A DNA stretch of 64,000 nucleotides from Ructibacterium sp965146665 (GCA_965146665.1 CBCTHE010000013.1:9689-73688); one strand, 5' to 3'. Positions 8,417-17,903 are shown, counted from the first letter of the stretch. Notes: generated from the sequence alone by a model not told the origin. Translations and numbers: made by a program.

Positions 8417-8570
8417 AAGGAAACCCTGCCGTAATATAGGAAGCGGGCGCGGAACTTCTGCAAAGCGCCGGGGCCGCGCCGGTCCATGGAGCCAGGCGGA
8501 ACGAAGCGAAACAGATTGAGGCGGGCGGCAGGCGCCGCGGAAAACACTACAGAAAAAGGAGCGCGTACTG

Positions 8571-10247
8571 ATGTTATTGGATCGTTTTTTGCCCAGGATG
8601 GAATTTGATTCCTATGAGGATTTTAAGGCCAACTACCGGGTGAATGTCCCGGAGTATTTCAACTTTGGTTTTGACATTGTGGATGCCTGGGCGGAACAGG
8701 AAGAGGAGAAAAAAGCCCTTGTCTGGTGTGATGACCATGACGATGAAAAAATATTTACCTTTGCGGATATCAAGCGCCTGTCCAACCAGGCGGCCAATTT
8801 TTTCCGGTCCATTGGGATCGGAAAAGGGGATGCGGTCATGCTGATCCTCCGGCGGCGCTGGGAATACTGGATCTGCGCCACCGCAATACATAAGCTGGGG
8901 GCCATTCTGATTCCCGGCTCCCTGCAGCTGACCAAAAAGGATATTGTCTACCGGGCCGACGCCGCGGAGATTAAGGCCATAGTCTGTCTCCATGATGACT
9001 TTGTAATCAGTCAGGTGGAGGAGGCCCAGCCCCTGACCGAGACCCTGACGCATAAGATCCTGCTAGGTGAGCGCCGTGCCGGCTGGCTGAATTATGACGA
9101 CTGCATGAACGGCATGTCTGACCAGCTGGCGCCGCCCACAGGCGATGACAGAACCCGGTGGAACGACACAATGATGGTGTTTTTCACCTCCGGGACAACG
9201 GGCATGCCCAAGATGGTTCAGCACAACTGCGCCTATCCGCTGGGGCATATTGTGACGGCAAAATACTGGCAGAGGGTCCAGGAAAATAAGCTGCATATGA
9301 CCGTCTCGGATTCCGGGTGGGCCAAATTTGCCTGGGGCAAGATCTACGGCCAATGGATCTGCGGGGCTGTGGTCTTTGCTTATGACATGGATAAATTCGT
9401 GCCGGTCCGGCTGCTTGAGACCATCACCAAATACAAGGTGACCACCTTCTGCGCGCCGCCGACCATGTTCCGGTTCATGCTGCAGGAGGACCTGTCCAAA
9501 TTCGACCTCTCCTGTATCAAGCACTGCTGTACGGCAGGGGAACCGCTGAATCCGGAGGTTTACAACCGCTGGCTGGAGTGGACGGGGCTCCACCTGTGCG
9601 AGGGCTTCGGACAGACGGAGTCCACCGTGCTTCTGGCCAATTACCAGTGGTTTACGCCGAAGATCGGATCCATGGGCAAGCCGTCGCCCCTGTATGACAT
9701 CTGCCTGGTGAACAGCGAGGGTGAACCTGCGGATGACGGTGAGGAAGGCAAGATTGTGATCAAGGGCGTCAGAGAGAATCCGCCCCCCGGACTTTTGATG
9801 GGCTATTACAGAAATGCGGAGCTGACCGAGCAGGCTGTGGGCGGTGCATGGTATGACACCGGAGACGTGGCCTGGCGTGATGAGGACGGCTATTACTGGT
9901 TTGTGGGCCGGGATGATGATGTGATCAAATGTTCTGGTTACCGGATCGGTCCCTTTGAGGTGGAGAGCGCCCTGATGGAGCATCCCTCTGTGGTGGAATG
10001 TGCCATCACCGGTGCGCCGGATCCAATCCGCGGGCAGGTTGTCAAGGCGACCGTTGTGCTGGCCCGGGGCTGGGAGCCCTCTGACGAGCTGGTCCGGGAG
10101 CTTCAAAACCATGTCAAGCATACCACCGCGCCCTATAAATATCCCCGGGTGGTGGAATTTGTGGACGAGCTGCCCAAGACCCTGGGAGGGAAGATCAAAC
10201 GTGCGCAGATCCGGCACGAGGACCGGAAAAAGCACGGGACGGAATAG
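8571..10247 (+). CDS. AMP-forming acyl-CoA synthetase (acetyl-CoA synthetase-like)
   Basis: A 558-residue member of the ANL adenylating superfamily: carboxylate plus ATP plus CoA gives acyl-CoA, AMP and PPi. Visible motifs: the P-loop-like FFTSGTTGMPK (204-214), EGFGQTEST (A5), YDTGDVAWRDEDGY (A7/A8 hinge) and the C-terminal PKTLGGKIKR with the catalytic lysine. Its sequence is closer to medium-chain or aromatic acyl-CoA ligases than to canonical acetyl-CoA synthetase, being shorter at the N-terminus. The start follows AAAAAGGAGCGCGTACTG. It sits directly downstream of the XRE-cupin regulator. Substrate undetermined. Confidence 0.88.
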   Translation: MLLDRFLPRMEFDSYEDFKANYRVNVPEYFNFGFDIVDAWAEQEEEKKALVWCDDHDDEKIFTFADIKRLSNQAANFFRSIGIGKGDAVMLILRRRWEYWICATAIHKLGAILIPGSLQLTKKDIVYRADAAEIKAIVCLHDDFVISQVEEAQPLTETLTHKILLGERRAGWLNYDDCMNGMSDQLAPPTGDDRTRWNDTMMVFFTSGTTGMPKMVQHNCAYPLGHIVTAKYWQRVQENKLHMTVSDSGWAKFAWGKIYGQWICGAVVFAYDMDKFVPVRLLETITKYKVTTFCAPPTMFRFMLQEDLSKFDLSCIKHCCTAGEPLNPEVYNRWLEWTGLHLCEGFGQTESTVLLANYQWFTPKIGSMGKPSPLYDICLVNSEGEPADDGEEGKIVIKGVRENPPPGLLMGYYRNAELTEQAVGGAWYDTGDVAWRDEDGYYWFVGRDDDVIKCSGYRIGPFEVESALMEHPSVVECAITGAPDPIRGQVVKATVVLARGWEPSDELVRELQNHVKHTTAPYKYPRVVEFVDELPKTLGGKIKRAQIRHEDRKKHGTE

Positions 10248-10547
10248 TGTGTGAGAGGGTATTTTGCTTTTGTTCTTGTGCATAGGCTGAGGCAGGAACG
10301 CGTTCCTTTGGGCGGCGGATTTCCGCTGCCCTTTTTGTGTCCTTCTGCCAAACGGTTTGCATAGGGAGAAAAATTTTCTTCGGGATGCAACATTTTTCGT
10401 TTTTGAACTGTCTTATTAATCAGGGGCCAGAGCGGCAAAAACGGAAGTATCAGATATGTAACGTTTTCGTAACCTTTGTTTTACAGAACAGTAAGGGAAA
10501 ACAACGCATAAATGGTGTGAAATCACTGTTTTACCGGCTTTTGGGCT
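10248..10547. other. intergenic region before the SLH protein
   Basis: No gene is seen. It contains the synthetase terminator (10310-10336), a 12-bp perfect palindrome GGAACGCGTTCC (10295-10306) and, at its right end, the SLH gene promoter. Confidence 0.5.
10310..10336 (+). terminator. terminator of the acyl-CoA synthetase gene
   Basis: GGGCGGCGG and CCGCTGCCC pair (one G-T wobble) around ATTT and are followed by five T. Confidence 0.65.
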
Positions 10548-10576
10548 TTGACAAAGCCCGGCCGCTATGGTATACT
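10548..10576 (+). promoter_or_regulatory. strong sigma-A promoter of the SLH protein gene
   Basis: TTGACA (10548-10553), exactly 17 bp, TATACT (10571-10576), 48 bp before the start codon: a near-consensus promoter. Confidence 0.85.
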
Positions 10577-10623
10577 GACGGCAAAGTGATAATTTAATTT
10601 TAGTGGAATCGAGGTAAAAGAAT

Positions 10624-13600
10624 ATGAGCATGAAAAAGAAGCTTCTATCGGGCGTGCTCGCGGCGGCGATGCTGGGAACGACGGCGGTTCCGGTCATGGC
10701 AAAGGATTTTCCTGATACGGCAGGGCACTGGGCCCAGGTGGCAATCGGCACTTGGAGCGGCCACGGCGTAGTAAAGGGAGACGATCAGGGGAATTTTCGG
10801 CCCAACGACTCAGTGACACGGGCGGAAACCGCCACCATACTGGACAATATGATCGGCTATCAGAAGCAGAGCAATAAGGTGTTCTCGGACGTGGGCAAGG
10901 ACGACTGGTTTGCCTATGCGGTGTCGCGTCTGTACGCCGCGGGTGTTATCACCGGTTATGAGGACGGCACCATCCGTCCCGGGGCGAACATATCCCGGCA
11001 GGAGGCGGCGGTTATGATCGCCCGTGCTTTTGGGCTGGAGACAGACGGCGCGGATACCTCTGTGCTGAACCAGTTCAACGACCGCGGTCTTGTGGGAGAC
11101 TGGGCGGAGAACGCGGTGGCGCTGATGGCGTCGAGAGGGTATATTCAGGGCAGCGATGGGTCATTCCGGCCCGCAGACGCCATTACCCGTGCGGAGATCG
11201 TGACCATTGTGAATAACATGGTGGCAGTGTATGCGGACGGAAGCGAGGAGAGCTACAGCGGCGATTACGGTGACAAGATCGCCATTGTGAAGGATTCCGC
11301 CACGTTCAGCGGGGTGACCCTGGGCGGTGCGGTCATCAGTCCGTCGGTCACAGGCCGGGTCAACTTCAACAGCGGGACTGTGATCAACGGTCAGCTGCTG
11401 GATTTGTCCTCCGATGCCGCGGTGAACACCACAGGGGCCAGCATAGCATCAACCTCCGCGCCCAATAAGAACAACAGCGGGAATAACAATAATAATAACA
11501 ATAACAACTCCGGCGGAATCATCAACGGCGGCGGCGGAAGCAGCGGCGGAGGCGGAGGCGGCGGTGGCAGCTCCACCACCACATATACCGTGACCTACAA
11601 CCCCAACGGCGGCAAGTTTGGATCCTCTTCAAACCCCTATAACATTTCCTATAACCGGGGCAGTGAGCTGCGGTTGAAGCGGCCGAACGACCCCACCCGG
11701 ACAGACTATACCTTTACGGGGTGGTATTATTCAAAGGACGGCGCGGACGCGCTGGATGAGAGCAATCTCGCGAATATGTCCAGCGTAGTCATCAAAAGCA
11801 TAACCCTGTATGCGGGCTGGGAGCGGAAGGAAGGCCGGTACGGCTATGTTGAGGCGGCAAAGGGCAAGGACATCTGCGGCTATGGCAAAGATGCGTCAGA
11901 GCTCATGAAAAATGTCTCAGTTGCCACAACAAAGAGTGAAAGGGAGTTCCGCGCGATTGGGGAACTGAACTACGTCCATGACTATGAGAAATTCCCGGGC
12001 CTGAACAAGGATGGATACTTCCTGGCGCTGACCTATGCCCTGCCCTCCAGCCTTTCGGCTCCTGAGGACGCGGTTGTGGTGAGCAGCCATGGGGGCGAGG
12101 ATTCAGAAGTCACCTATACCAAGTTTACAGAGGACGACCGCACCTATACCCGGGTCTTCTATGTGACCAGCAACACCAAGACCACGGATATCATTTTCGC
12201 GGTGGACTTTGACGGAGAGGGAACAAAATATTCAGAGCAAGAGGTCAGAGTTGACATCTCCGATCTGGATTTCGGCAAGAACACCGTAGTGACAGAGAAA
12301 GTGAAGACGGAAACGGAGTTCAAGGCGGCGCTGGCAAAGAACAATGTGACCAACATTGTGATTGAAAACGGGATTACCCTGGCTGACGGCACCTATGAAT
12401 CCACCGGCACCCGGAAGACAGTCACAGTCAACGGGGCGCTGACCCTGCCGGAGAATTCTGATATCACCATTCAGAATCTGGACTTTATAACCCCGGCTAA
12501 GGAGATTGTGCCCAACCTGATACTCAGTGATGCCAGCAAGACCAAGCGCTTTACCTTTGAAAATAATACAGTAAGCGGCGCTTTTGCATGCGTTATGCCT
12601 GATATTTTATCTGGAAATGTCACGATTAAGGATAACCAGTTTACCAATACCTACACTGCTGACGGCGGCTTCACCGGTGATATTGGAAATAATACAGGCA
12701 TCACATCCCGTATGCATGACGGGGAATTTGTCGTGACCGGCAATACCTTTGATCAGTACGGAATTGCTGTAACCTATTATATAGATGATGCAAAGATTGA
12801 CTTTACAAAGAACAAGTTCCTGGATAATCAGACGGATATAGCTGGCGGCAGTACCGAAATGGTGCATACCTATGCCTATAACTATTACAAGGATGGTCCG
12901 GAGATCATGGATGCCAATTATGTGATTTCGCCGGTCTACACGGATGCGGCCTGCAAAACCGAGAGTGAGAACGCGGGGGAAAATGACGCGTTTTTGATCA
13001 TCTCCAGCCAGGGGGCAGATACCACCTATATCCGCTCGCTGAAAAATATTGACACACTCTATCTGAAGGATGACAGCGATACCCTGACCGTGACTGTGCT
13101 GGCGAAAGACGCCCGCGACGCGGTTGCCATCACAGGCGGAACGCCGGTGGCCGGCAAAGACAATGCCGTGACGGCGAACAAGGAGGCCGGCAAGATTTCG
13201 GTTGCTGTGGGCACCGCGGCGGCAAAGGAACTGACCGTTGGCAAGAGCGCGGCGTCTCTGAAGGCGGACGTTTATATCTCCACCAATAAAGCGGATGTGA
13301 CCGGCAGGAATGAGAACGCCAAGCTGACCATGGAGGAGACGAATAACAGCGATTACAGCGTGAATTATGAAGGCATCAAGTCTTTGGCAGGACTCAAGGA
13401 CAGCGATATGCTTTATATTGGCTTCGCGCCGGAGGACATTTACCAGACGGTCAGCGCTGTAAGTCTGCAGAACAGCAAGGGGACATTTGAGTTTGCCTGT
13501 GAGGAAAACATCGCCGCCATTCCGGGTGTTGTGGCCAACGCGGTCTATGGAGACTATGACGGCCTTTTCATGACAGAACTTGTAACAGAAACGCCCAGCA

Positions 13601-14013
13601 AAAGGGCATATTACGAGATTGGTTTCTCTGAGGTGACAGCCAGTGACGCGCCGGTGTTTGACGCGGAGACGCTGATCGGTGAGTATTTTACAATAGGGGC
13701 GGCGTCAAAAATTAAGGTTAATATCTCAAAAGACGGTGATGCCGTAAAGAGCCAGCTGTTGGGAGAAGTGACGAAAAGTGATGGACAGCAGGCGCCGCTT
13801 GGCAGTCTGCAGCCCACTCATTTCTACAATGCTGCCGGTCAGAGACTTCGGACACAGGTCAAGGCGGGTTACGGCGTAAACCTGTATCTTACCGTGGGTG
13901 AGAACAGCACGCTGACAGTTGTGGAAGAGAAAACCGTTCATACGGCGGAGGGGGACATTGTAATTCCCGCAGGAACGGTTTATGAGCTGAACACCAAAGT
14001 TGAGATCAACTAG
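10624..14013 (+). CDS. SLH-anchored surface protein with internalin-type repeat
   Basis: A 1129-residue secreted protein. Parts in order: signal peptide (1-26, basic MKKK then hydrophobic, ending VMA); three SLH domains (about 27-67, 87-128, 150-195), which bind pyruvylated wall polymers; a low-complexity linker of poly-Asn then Gly/Ser (about 280-320); a Listeria-Bacteroides (Flg_new) repeat with TYTVTYNPNGGKFG and TFTGWYYSKDG (about 322-400); then a long beta-rich region with a possible right-handed beta-helix portion around 590-740. No catalytic signature is seen, so adhesion or a surface-layer role is likely. The strong promoter suggests high expression. Start ATG at 10624 after GAGGTAAAAG. 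Confidence 0.87.
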   Translation: MSMKKKLLSGVLAAAMLGTTAVPVMAKDFPDTAGHWAQVAIGTWSGHGVVKGDDQGNFRPNDSVTRAETATILDNMIGYQKQSNKVFSDVGKDDWFAYAVSRLYAAGVITGYEDGTIRPGANISRQEAAVMIARAFGLETDGADTSVLNQFNDRGLVGDWAENAVALMASRGYIQGSDGSFRPADAITRAEIVTIVNNMVAVYADGSEESYSGDYGDKIAIVKDSATFSGVTLGGAVISPSVTGRVNFNSGTVINGQLLDLSSDAAVNTTGASIASTSAPNKNNSGNNNNNNNNNSGGIINGGGGSSGGGGGGGGSSTTTYTVTYNPNGGKFGSSSNPYNISYNRGSELRLKRPNDPTRTDYTFTGWYYSKDGADALDESNLANMSSVVIKSITLYAGWERKEGRYGYVEAAKGKDICGYGKDASELMKNVSVATTKSEREFRAIGELNYVHDYEKFPGLNKDGYFLALTYALPSSLSAPEDAVVVSSHGGEDSEVTYTKFTEDDRTYTRVFYVTSNTKTTDIIFAVDFDGEGTKYSEQEVRVDISDLDFGKNTVVTEKVKTETEFKAALAKNNVTNIVIENGITLADGTYESTGTRKTVTVNGALTLPENSDITIQNLDFITPAKEIVPNLILSDASKTKRFTFENNTVSGAFACVMPDILSGNVTIKDNQFTNTYTADGGFTGDIGNNTGITSRMHDGEFVVTGNTFDQYGIAVTYYIDDAKIDFTKNKFLDNQTDIAGGSTEMVHTYAYNYYKDGPEIMDANYVISPVYTDAACKTESENAGENDAFLIISSQGADTTYIRSLKNIDTLYLKDDSDTLTVTVLAKDARDAVAITGGTPVAGKDNAVTANKEAGKISVAVGTAAAKELTVGKSAASLKADVYISTNKADVTGRNENAKLTMEETNNSDYSVNYEGIKSLAGLKDSDMLYIGFAPEDIYQTVSAVSLQNSKGTFEFACEENIAAIPGVVANAVYGDYDGLFMTELVTETPSKRAYYEIGFSEVTASDAPVFDAETLIGEYFTIGAASKIKVNISKDGDAVKSQLLGEVTKSDGQQAPLGSLQPTHFYNAAGQRLRTQVKAGYGVNLYLTVGENSTLTVVEEKTVHTAEGDIVIPAGTVYELNTKVEIN

Positions 14014-14036
14014 CGGAATGAGAAAAGACGTACGGG

Positions 14037-14063
14037 GCGGCGGGAAATTTCCCGCCGCCTTTT
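14037..14063 (+). terminator. terminator of the SLH protein gene
   Basis: Perfect palindrome GCGGCGGGAAATTTCCCGCC plus GC, followed by CTTTTG. Confidence 0.75.
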
Positions 14064-14107
14064 GCCTGTGAAAAAACGGCCGGCACCGGCCAGAGAGGGG
14101 TGTGCTG

Positions 14108-14692
14108 ATGATTATTTGGCTCAACGGAGCCTTTGGCGCCGGAAAGACCCAGACGGCGTATGAACTGCACCGGCGGCTGCCGGGTTCCTTTGTCTATGAC
14201 CCGGAAGAAGCCGGATTTTTTATCCGGCGCTGTATGCCGCAGGCGCTCAGTAAGCCTGACTTTCAGGACTATCCCATGTGGAGAGCCTGTAATTATGAGA
14301 TGCTGGCGTATATGGCCGCCGCCTATGAGGGGGTCATACTGGTGCCAATGACGGTGACCAATCCCGACTATTATCACGAGATGATCGGACGGCTTGGGGA
14401 AACCGGTACCGTTTGGCATTTTATTTTATCTGCGGAGCGCGAAACCCTGCGCCGCAGGCTCAGATCCCGGCTGGAGGGGAGAAACTCCTGGGCGGCCCGG
14501 CAGATTGACCGGTGTCTTGCGGCCTTTGCCGCGGAAATCCCCGGGATCTCTATCAAAACGGACGACCTGACTGTGGCACAGACTGCGGAGGAGATCGCGC
14601 GGCGCGCGGGAATGTCTCTCCTGCCCGGCCGCCGCGGCCGGCTCCGCAGAACGCTGACGCGGCTTGCGGTTCAGATCAGACATATCCGGTAA
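14108..14692 (+). CDS. tmrB: TmrB-like ATP-binding protein (tunicamycin resistance family)
   Basis: 194 residues. The N-terminus reads MIIWLNGAFGAGKTQTAYEL, close to Bacillus subtilis TmrB as I know it, with P-loop GAFGAGKT (7-14). Further matching blocks are VYDPEEAGF, VPMTVTNPDYY and GRNSWAARQIDRC, and the length fits the family. TmrB is a membrane-associated ATP-binding protein that confers resistance to tunicamycin; its biochemical action is not settled. I chose the ATG at 14108 over the GTG at 14102 because it matches the family start and leaves proper spacing to GAGAGGGG. It stands alone between two terminators. Confidence 0.85.
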   Translation: MIIWLNGAFGAGKTQTAYELHRRLPGSFVYDPEEAGFFIRRCMPQALSKPDFQDYPMWRACNYEMLAYMAAAYEGVILVPMTVTNPDYYHEMIGRLGETGTVWHFILSAERETLRRRLRSRLEGRNSWAARQIDRCLAAFAAEIPGISIKTDDLTVAQTAEEIARRAGMSLLPGRRGRLRRTLTRLAVQIRHIR

Positions 14693-14702
14693 ATTTACAA
14701 CG

Positions 14703-14735
14703 AAAAGGCCCGCATCCGTCGGATGCGGGCCTTTT
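14703..14735. terminator. terminator, probably bidirectional, after tmrB
   Basis: AAAAGGCCCGCATCC, GTC, GGATGCGGGCCTTTT: a symmetrical stem with A and T runs, able to end transcription from both tmrB and the minus-strand gene ending at 14819. Confidence 0.8.
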
Positions 14736-14818
14736 GTGATTCCTGATTGCGGGCAGGGAATCCAGCATCTGCGGGCCCTCGCCCCCATAGGCAGAGCCGG
14801 GCCGTTGGCAACAGCGGC

Positions 14819-15937
14819 TTATATGTGGGGCATACCGTCAAGCGGGCAGTACATATTCAGCGTTACAGTTTTCCCGTGGGGATCCACAGAGGGATACTCG
14901 TTGATATAGATGATGCTGCCGTCTTCCAGTTCGCTGACGGCAACTGTTTTTTGGGGATCCGCATCGCTGTAATCCCCCAGAAGGCAGATGCCGCCCCGCT
15001 GCCGCACGCTGTAGATTGTGGGGTGTGTGGGCGGCGCGCCGTCCTTTTGGAGGATCAGCACAGTATAGAATTCGTTCTCCCTTCGGCCGATTTCAGTATA
15101 GCCTTCCAAGCCGGTGAGATAGTCCACCGCCGCATCGTGCGGCATGGGCGCCGGCGTCAGCCTGCTCAGCAACTCTTCCAGTGCCGCCGGATCTTCAGCA
15201 AAACCATAGTGCTTGTAAATCAGGCCAATGGGCTGATCTTTGACCTGGCTCCCGTCCATGACGGTCAGATACAGGGGCTGGAGCGTGTCAGGACCCTCAT
15301 CATTTGACGCTATGCCGCCGCTCCACTGCTCCAGAGGCCTATACGCTGCATACAGCTGATTTCCGGTGCGGGTATAGGACAATCCTTCGGTTTTCCGGAG
15401 CGGGGCGGGCAGGGTGTTGAGAAAGGTGCGCAGTTCAATGGTGCGCGCCCCCTCGTCCCAGACATAGCTGCACAGGTAGTCCGAATAGCCATAGGCCGCA
15501 TTCGCGCTTCCGGCGGTTTCGCCCGCAGCCTCAATGCAGAAAGCGGTCCGTCCGCCAATGTTATAGCCCTGAATTTCCTTTCCGTTGAACAGGAACCGGA
15601 TATCGGTTTCATAGACCGAGCCCAATACCCGGCCCGGCGTGCCGCGCTGTACGCCTTCTCCGGCGCTGGGACTGGGCTCCGTATACTGGAGGTCCAGGGT
15701 GAGCAGACGCCGGGTATCATCGTAGCCAAAGCTGATTCCGTAGGAGGAATCGGCAAGATCCTCCGCAAGAACAGCCGTTCTGCCGCCAATGTTATAGGAG
15801 GGAACCGGACGGCCGTTGATATAGGCCAGAATATCGGTGGAATAGACCGTGCCGATGACGTCCCCGTTTGCTGCGTAAACGGACAGCCCGCCGCAAAGCA
15901 GGCCCAGCGCCAGCAGCCATGTGCCAAATTTTTTCAT
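14819..15937 (-). CDS. secreted protein with two copper-amine-oxidase-N-like repeats
   Basis: 372 residues starting at the ATG at 15937 behind AAAGGAGGTCG; a longer frame upstream has no ribosome binding site. A signal peptide (MKKFGTWLLALGLLCGG, ending near VYA) opens the protein. Two similar segments follow (about 24-85 and 105-165), each with TDI, NG.., YNIGGRTA and a Y-G/GY-D pattern, resembling the stalk-like 'copper amine oxidase N-terminal' domain that is common in extracellular Clostridial proteins. The remaining half is not recognised. No catalytic motif is visible; a wall-associated or substrate-binding role is possible. It is separated from the upstream operon by a terminator. Confidence 0.65.
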   Translation of the reverse strand: MKKFGTWLLALGLLCGGLSVYAANGDVIGTVYSTDILAYINGRPVPSYNIGGRTAVLAEDLADSSYGISFGYDDTRRLLTLDLQYTEPSPSAGEGVQRGTPGRVLGSVYETDIRFLFNGKEIQGYNIGGRTAFCIEAAGETAGSANAAYGYSDYLCSYVWDEGARTIELRTFLNTLPAPLRKTEGLSYTRTGNQLYAAYRPLEQWSGGIASNDEGPDTLQPLYLTVMDGSQVKDQPIGLIYKHYGFAEDPAALEELLSRLTPAPMPHDAAVDYLTGLEGYTEIGRRENEFYTVLILQKDGAPPTHPTIYSVRQRGGICLLGDYSDADPQKTVAVSELEDGSIIYINEYPSVDPHGKTVTLNMYCPLDGMPHI

Positions 15938-15978
15938 CTGACGACCTCCTTTTATCATGAAAAAGTTCTCTAAAACAG

Positions 15979-16010
15979 GAAAATCTCCCGCCGGCTGGCA
16001 GGAGATTTTC
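15979..16010 (-). terminator. terminator of the NifU-like/GGGtGRT operon
   Basis: On the minus strand GAAAATCTCC pairs with GGAGATTTTC around a 12-nt loop, followed by CTGTTTTAG; it lies 9 bp past the stop of the GGGtGRT gene. Confidence 0.65.
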
Positions 16011-16018
16011 AAAGGGGC

Positions 16019-17020
16019 TTATTTCTTCATTGCTTCTTCCACGGCCACAGCGACAGCCACCGTCATACCGACCATGGGGTTGTTCCCCGCGCCGATCAAG
16101 CCCATCATCTCAACGTGAGCCGGAACAGAGGAGGAGCCTGCGAACTGCGCGTCAGAGTGCATACGGCCCATGGTGTCGGTCATGCCGTAGGAGGCGGGGC
16201 CTGCGGCCATGTTGTCCGGATGCAGGGTTCTTCCGGTGCCGCCGCCGGAGGCCACGGAGAAGTATTTCTTGCCCTGCTCAATGCACTCCTTTTTATAGGT
16301 GCCGGCAACCGGGTGCTGGAACCGGGTGGGGTTGGTGGAGTTTCCGGTGATGGAAACATCAACGCCCTCAAGGTGCATGATGGCAACGCCCTCGCGTACG
16401 TCGTCCGCGCCGTAGCAGCGGACCTTTGCACGCTCGCCTTTGGAATAGGCGGTTTCTTTGACCACTTCCACCTTGCCGGTGTAGTAGTCAAACTGGGTCT
16501 GTACATAGGTAAAGCCGTTGATTCTGGAGATGATCTGCGCGGCGTCCTTGCCCAGGCCGTTCAGGATAACCCGCAGGTCTTCCTTTCTGGCCTTGTTGGC
16601 GCTTCTGGCCAGACCAATCGCGCCCTCTGCGGCCGCGAAAGATTCATGGCCCGCCAGAAAGGCAAAGCACTTGGTCTCCTCGCGGAGCAGGCGCGCGCCC
16701 AGGTTGCCGTGGCCGATGCCAACTTTTCTGTCGTCAGCGACAGAGCCGGGGATACAGAAGGACTGAAGGCCCAGGCCGATCTTTTCCGCCGCGTCTGCGG
16801 CGCTGGTGACACCGTCCTTGATGGCGATTGCCGCGCCTGCGATATAGGCCCAGCAGGCATTCTCAAAGCAGATGGGCTGGATGCCCTTAACCATGTTGTA
16901 TACGTCGATTCCCTTATCGTCGCAGATCTGCTTTGCCTCTTCGATGGAAGCGATCCCGTGCTTTTGAAGTTCTGCGTTGATCTGGTCGATTCTTCTTTCA
17001 TAACTCTCAAATAAAGCCAT
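16019..17020 (-). CDS. GGGtGRT family protein
   Basis: 333 residues from the ATG at 17020 (AGGAGGT at proper distance). It carries the motif that names the family, SVASGGGTGRTLHPDNMAAG, near residue 270, plus glycine-rich stretches (GIGHGNLGARLL and LIGAGNNPMVGMTVAVAVAV). The biochemical function is unknown to me and, as far as I know, generally. It lies 17 bp downstream of the NifU-like gene on the same strand, so the two are co-transcribed. The association with an Fe-S scaffold-like protein suggests a role in metal or Fe-S handling (inference). Conserved cysteines include those in QICDDKG, IQPICFENACW and QSFCIPG. Confidence 0.85.
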   Translation of the reverse strand: MALFESYERRIDQINAELQKHGIASIEEAKQICDDKGIDVYNMVKGIQPICFENACWAYIAGAAIAIKDGVTSAADAAEKIGLGLQSFCIPGSVADDRKVGIGHGNLGARLLREETKCFAFLAGHESFAAAEGAIGLARSANKARKEDLRVILNGLGKDAAQIISRINGFTYVQTQFDYYTGKVEVVKETAYSKGERAKVRCYGADDVREGVAIMHLEGVDVSITGNSTNPTRFQHPVAGTYKKECIEQGKKYFSVASGGGTGRTLHPDNMAAGPASYGMTDTMGRMHSDAQFAGSSSVPAHVEMMGLIGAGNNPMVGMTVAVAVAVEEAMKK

Positions 17021-17037
17021 TCTCAATACCTCCTATC

Positions 17038-17730
17038 TTATTCGTGCCGCGGGTCGATGAGTTTCGCGGCCTCGTCCACTCTGCCGTACTGACCGCTGGC
17101 TTTTTCGAGCGCCTCGTTGGCGTCCATGCCCTTGCCGATCATTTCCATCATCTTGCCCAGGTGAACAAATTTATAGCCGATGATCTGGTCCTCGTCATCC
17201 ACCGCGATTTTGGTTATGTAACCCTCTGCCAGCTCCAGGTATCTGGGGCCTTTTTCCAGCGTGGCATAGGTGGTACCTACCTGGCTTCTCAGACCCTTGC
17301 CCAGATCCTCCAGGCCGGCGCCGATGGGGAGCCCGTCCTCGGAGAAGGCAGTCTGTGTGCGGCCGTAAACGATCTGGAGGAACAATTCCCGCATTGCGGT
17401 GTTGATGGCATCACAGACCAGGTCTGTGTTCAAAGCCTCCAGCAGGGTCTTGCCAATGAGAATTTCGGATGCCATGGCGGCGGAATGGGTCATGCCGCTG
17501 CAGCCAACGGTCTCTACCAGCGCCTCCTGAATGATCCCCTCTTTTACGTTCAGGGTCAGTTTACAGGTGCCCTGCTGGGGTGCGCACCAGCCAATGCCGT
17601 GGGTCAGGCCGGAAATGTCCTTGATCTCTTTTGCCTGCGTCCATTTTCCCTCCTGGGGAATCGGCGCGGGTCCATGGTATGCGCCCTTTGCAAGCGGACA
17701 CATTTTTTCTACTTCGCTAGAATACTTCAT
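17038..17730 (-). CDS. NifU/IscU-like Fe-S scaffold-related protein
   Basis: 230 residues from the ATG at 17730 (AAAGGAGC upstream). The central part follows the IscU/NifU-N fold: GWCAPQQGTCKLTL where scaffolds have the first cysteine, then VETVGCSGMTHSAAMASEIL where they have the second. The third scaffold cysteine (HC motif) is not evident, and the N- and C-terminal parts differ from IscU, so it is a divergent paralogue instead of the housekeeping scaffold. No cysteine desulfurase is adjacent. It is the first gene of a two-gene operon with the GGGtGRT protein and follows an unusual folded leader, so expression may be controlled by RNA structure. Confidence 0.75.
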   Translation of the reverse strand: MKYSSEVEKMCPLAKGAYHGPAPIPQEGKWTQAKEIKDISGLTHGIGWCAPQQGTCKLTLNVKEGIIQEALVETVGCSGMTHSAAMASEILIGKTLLEALNTDLVCDAINTAMRELFLQIVYGRTQTAFSEDGLPIGAGLEDLGKGLRSQVGTTYATLEKGPRYLELAEGYITKIAVDDEDQIIGYKFVHLGKMMEMIGKGMDANEALEKASGQYGRVDEAAKLIDPRHE

Positions 17731-17765
17731 ATGCTCTGCTCCTTTCATATCAATCGGCCAGACGA

Positions 17766-17880
17766 CATACTCAACGCGGCAAACCGCCTTCCCGGCCGCG
17801 TTTTGCCGTTCCCCGCCCTGGCGGTGGTTCCCGTGCGGAACGGGGCGCACGGGAAAAAACGGTGTGGCGCATTGAGTATA
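17766..17880 (-). promoter_or_regulatory. folded 5' leader of the NifU-like operon, candidate riboswitch
   Basis: The transcript leader closes on itself. ATACTCAA-GCG near 17768-17778 pairs with CGC-TTGAGTAT near 17868-17879 in a long P1 stem with few mismatches. Inside are at least two further hairpins: CCCGTGC/GCACGGG (17830-17853) and CCGCC/GGCGG (17814-17825). The ribosome binding site of the first gene lies just beyond P1. I cannot match it to a named riboswitch class by eye. Confidence 0.5.
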
Positions 17881-17903
17881 TCGCCTATATGCCCATTATG
17901 TTA

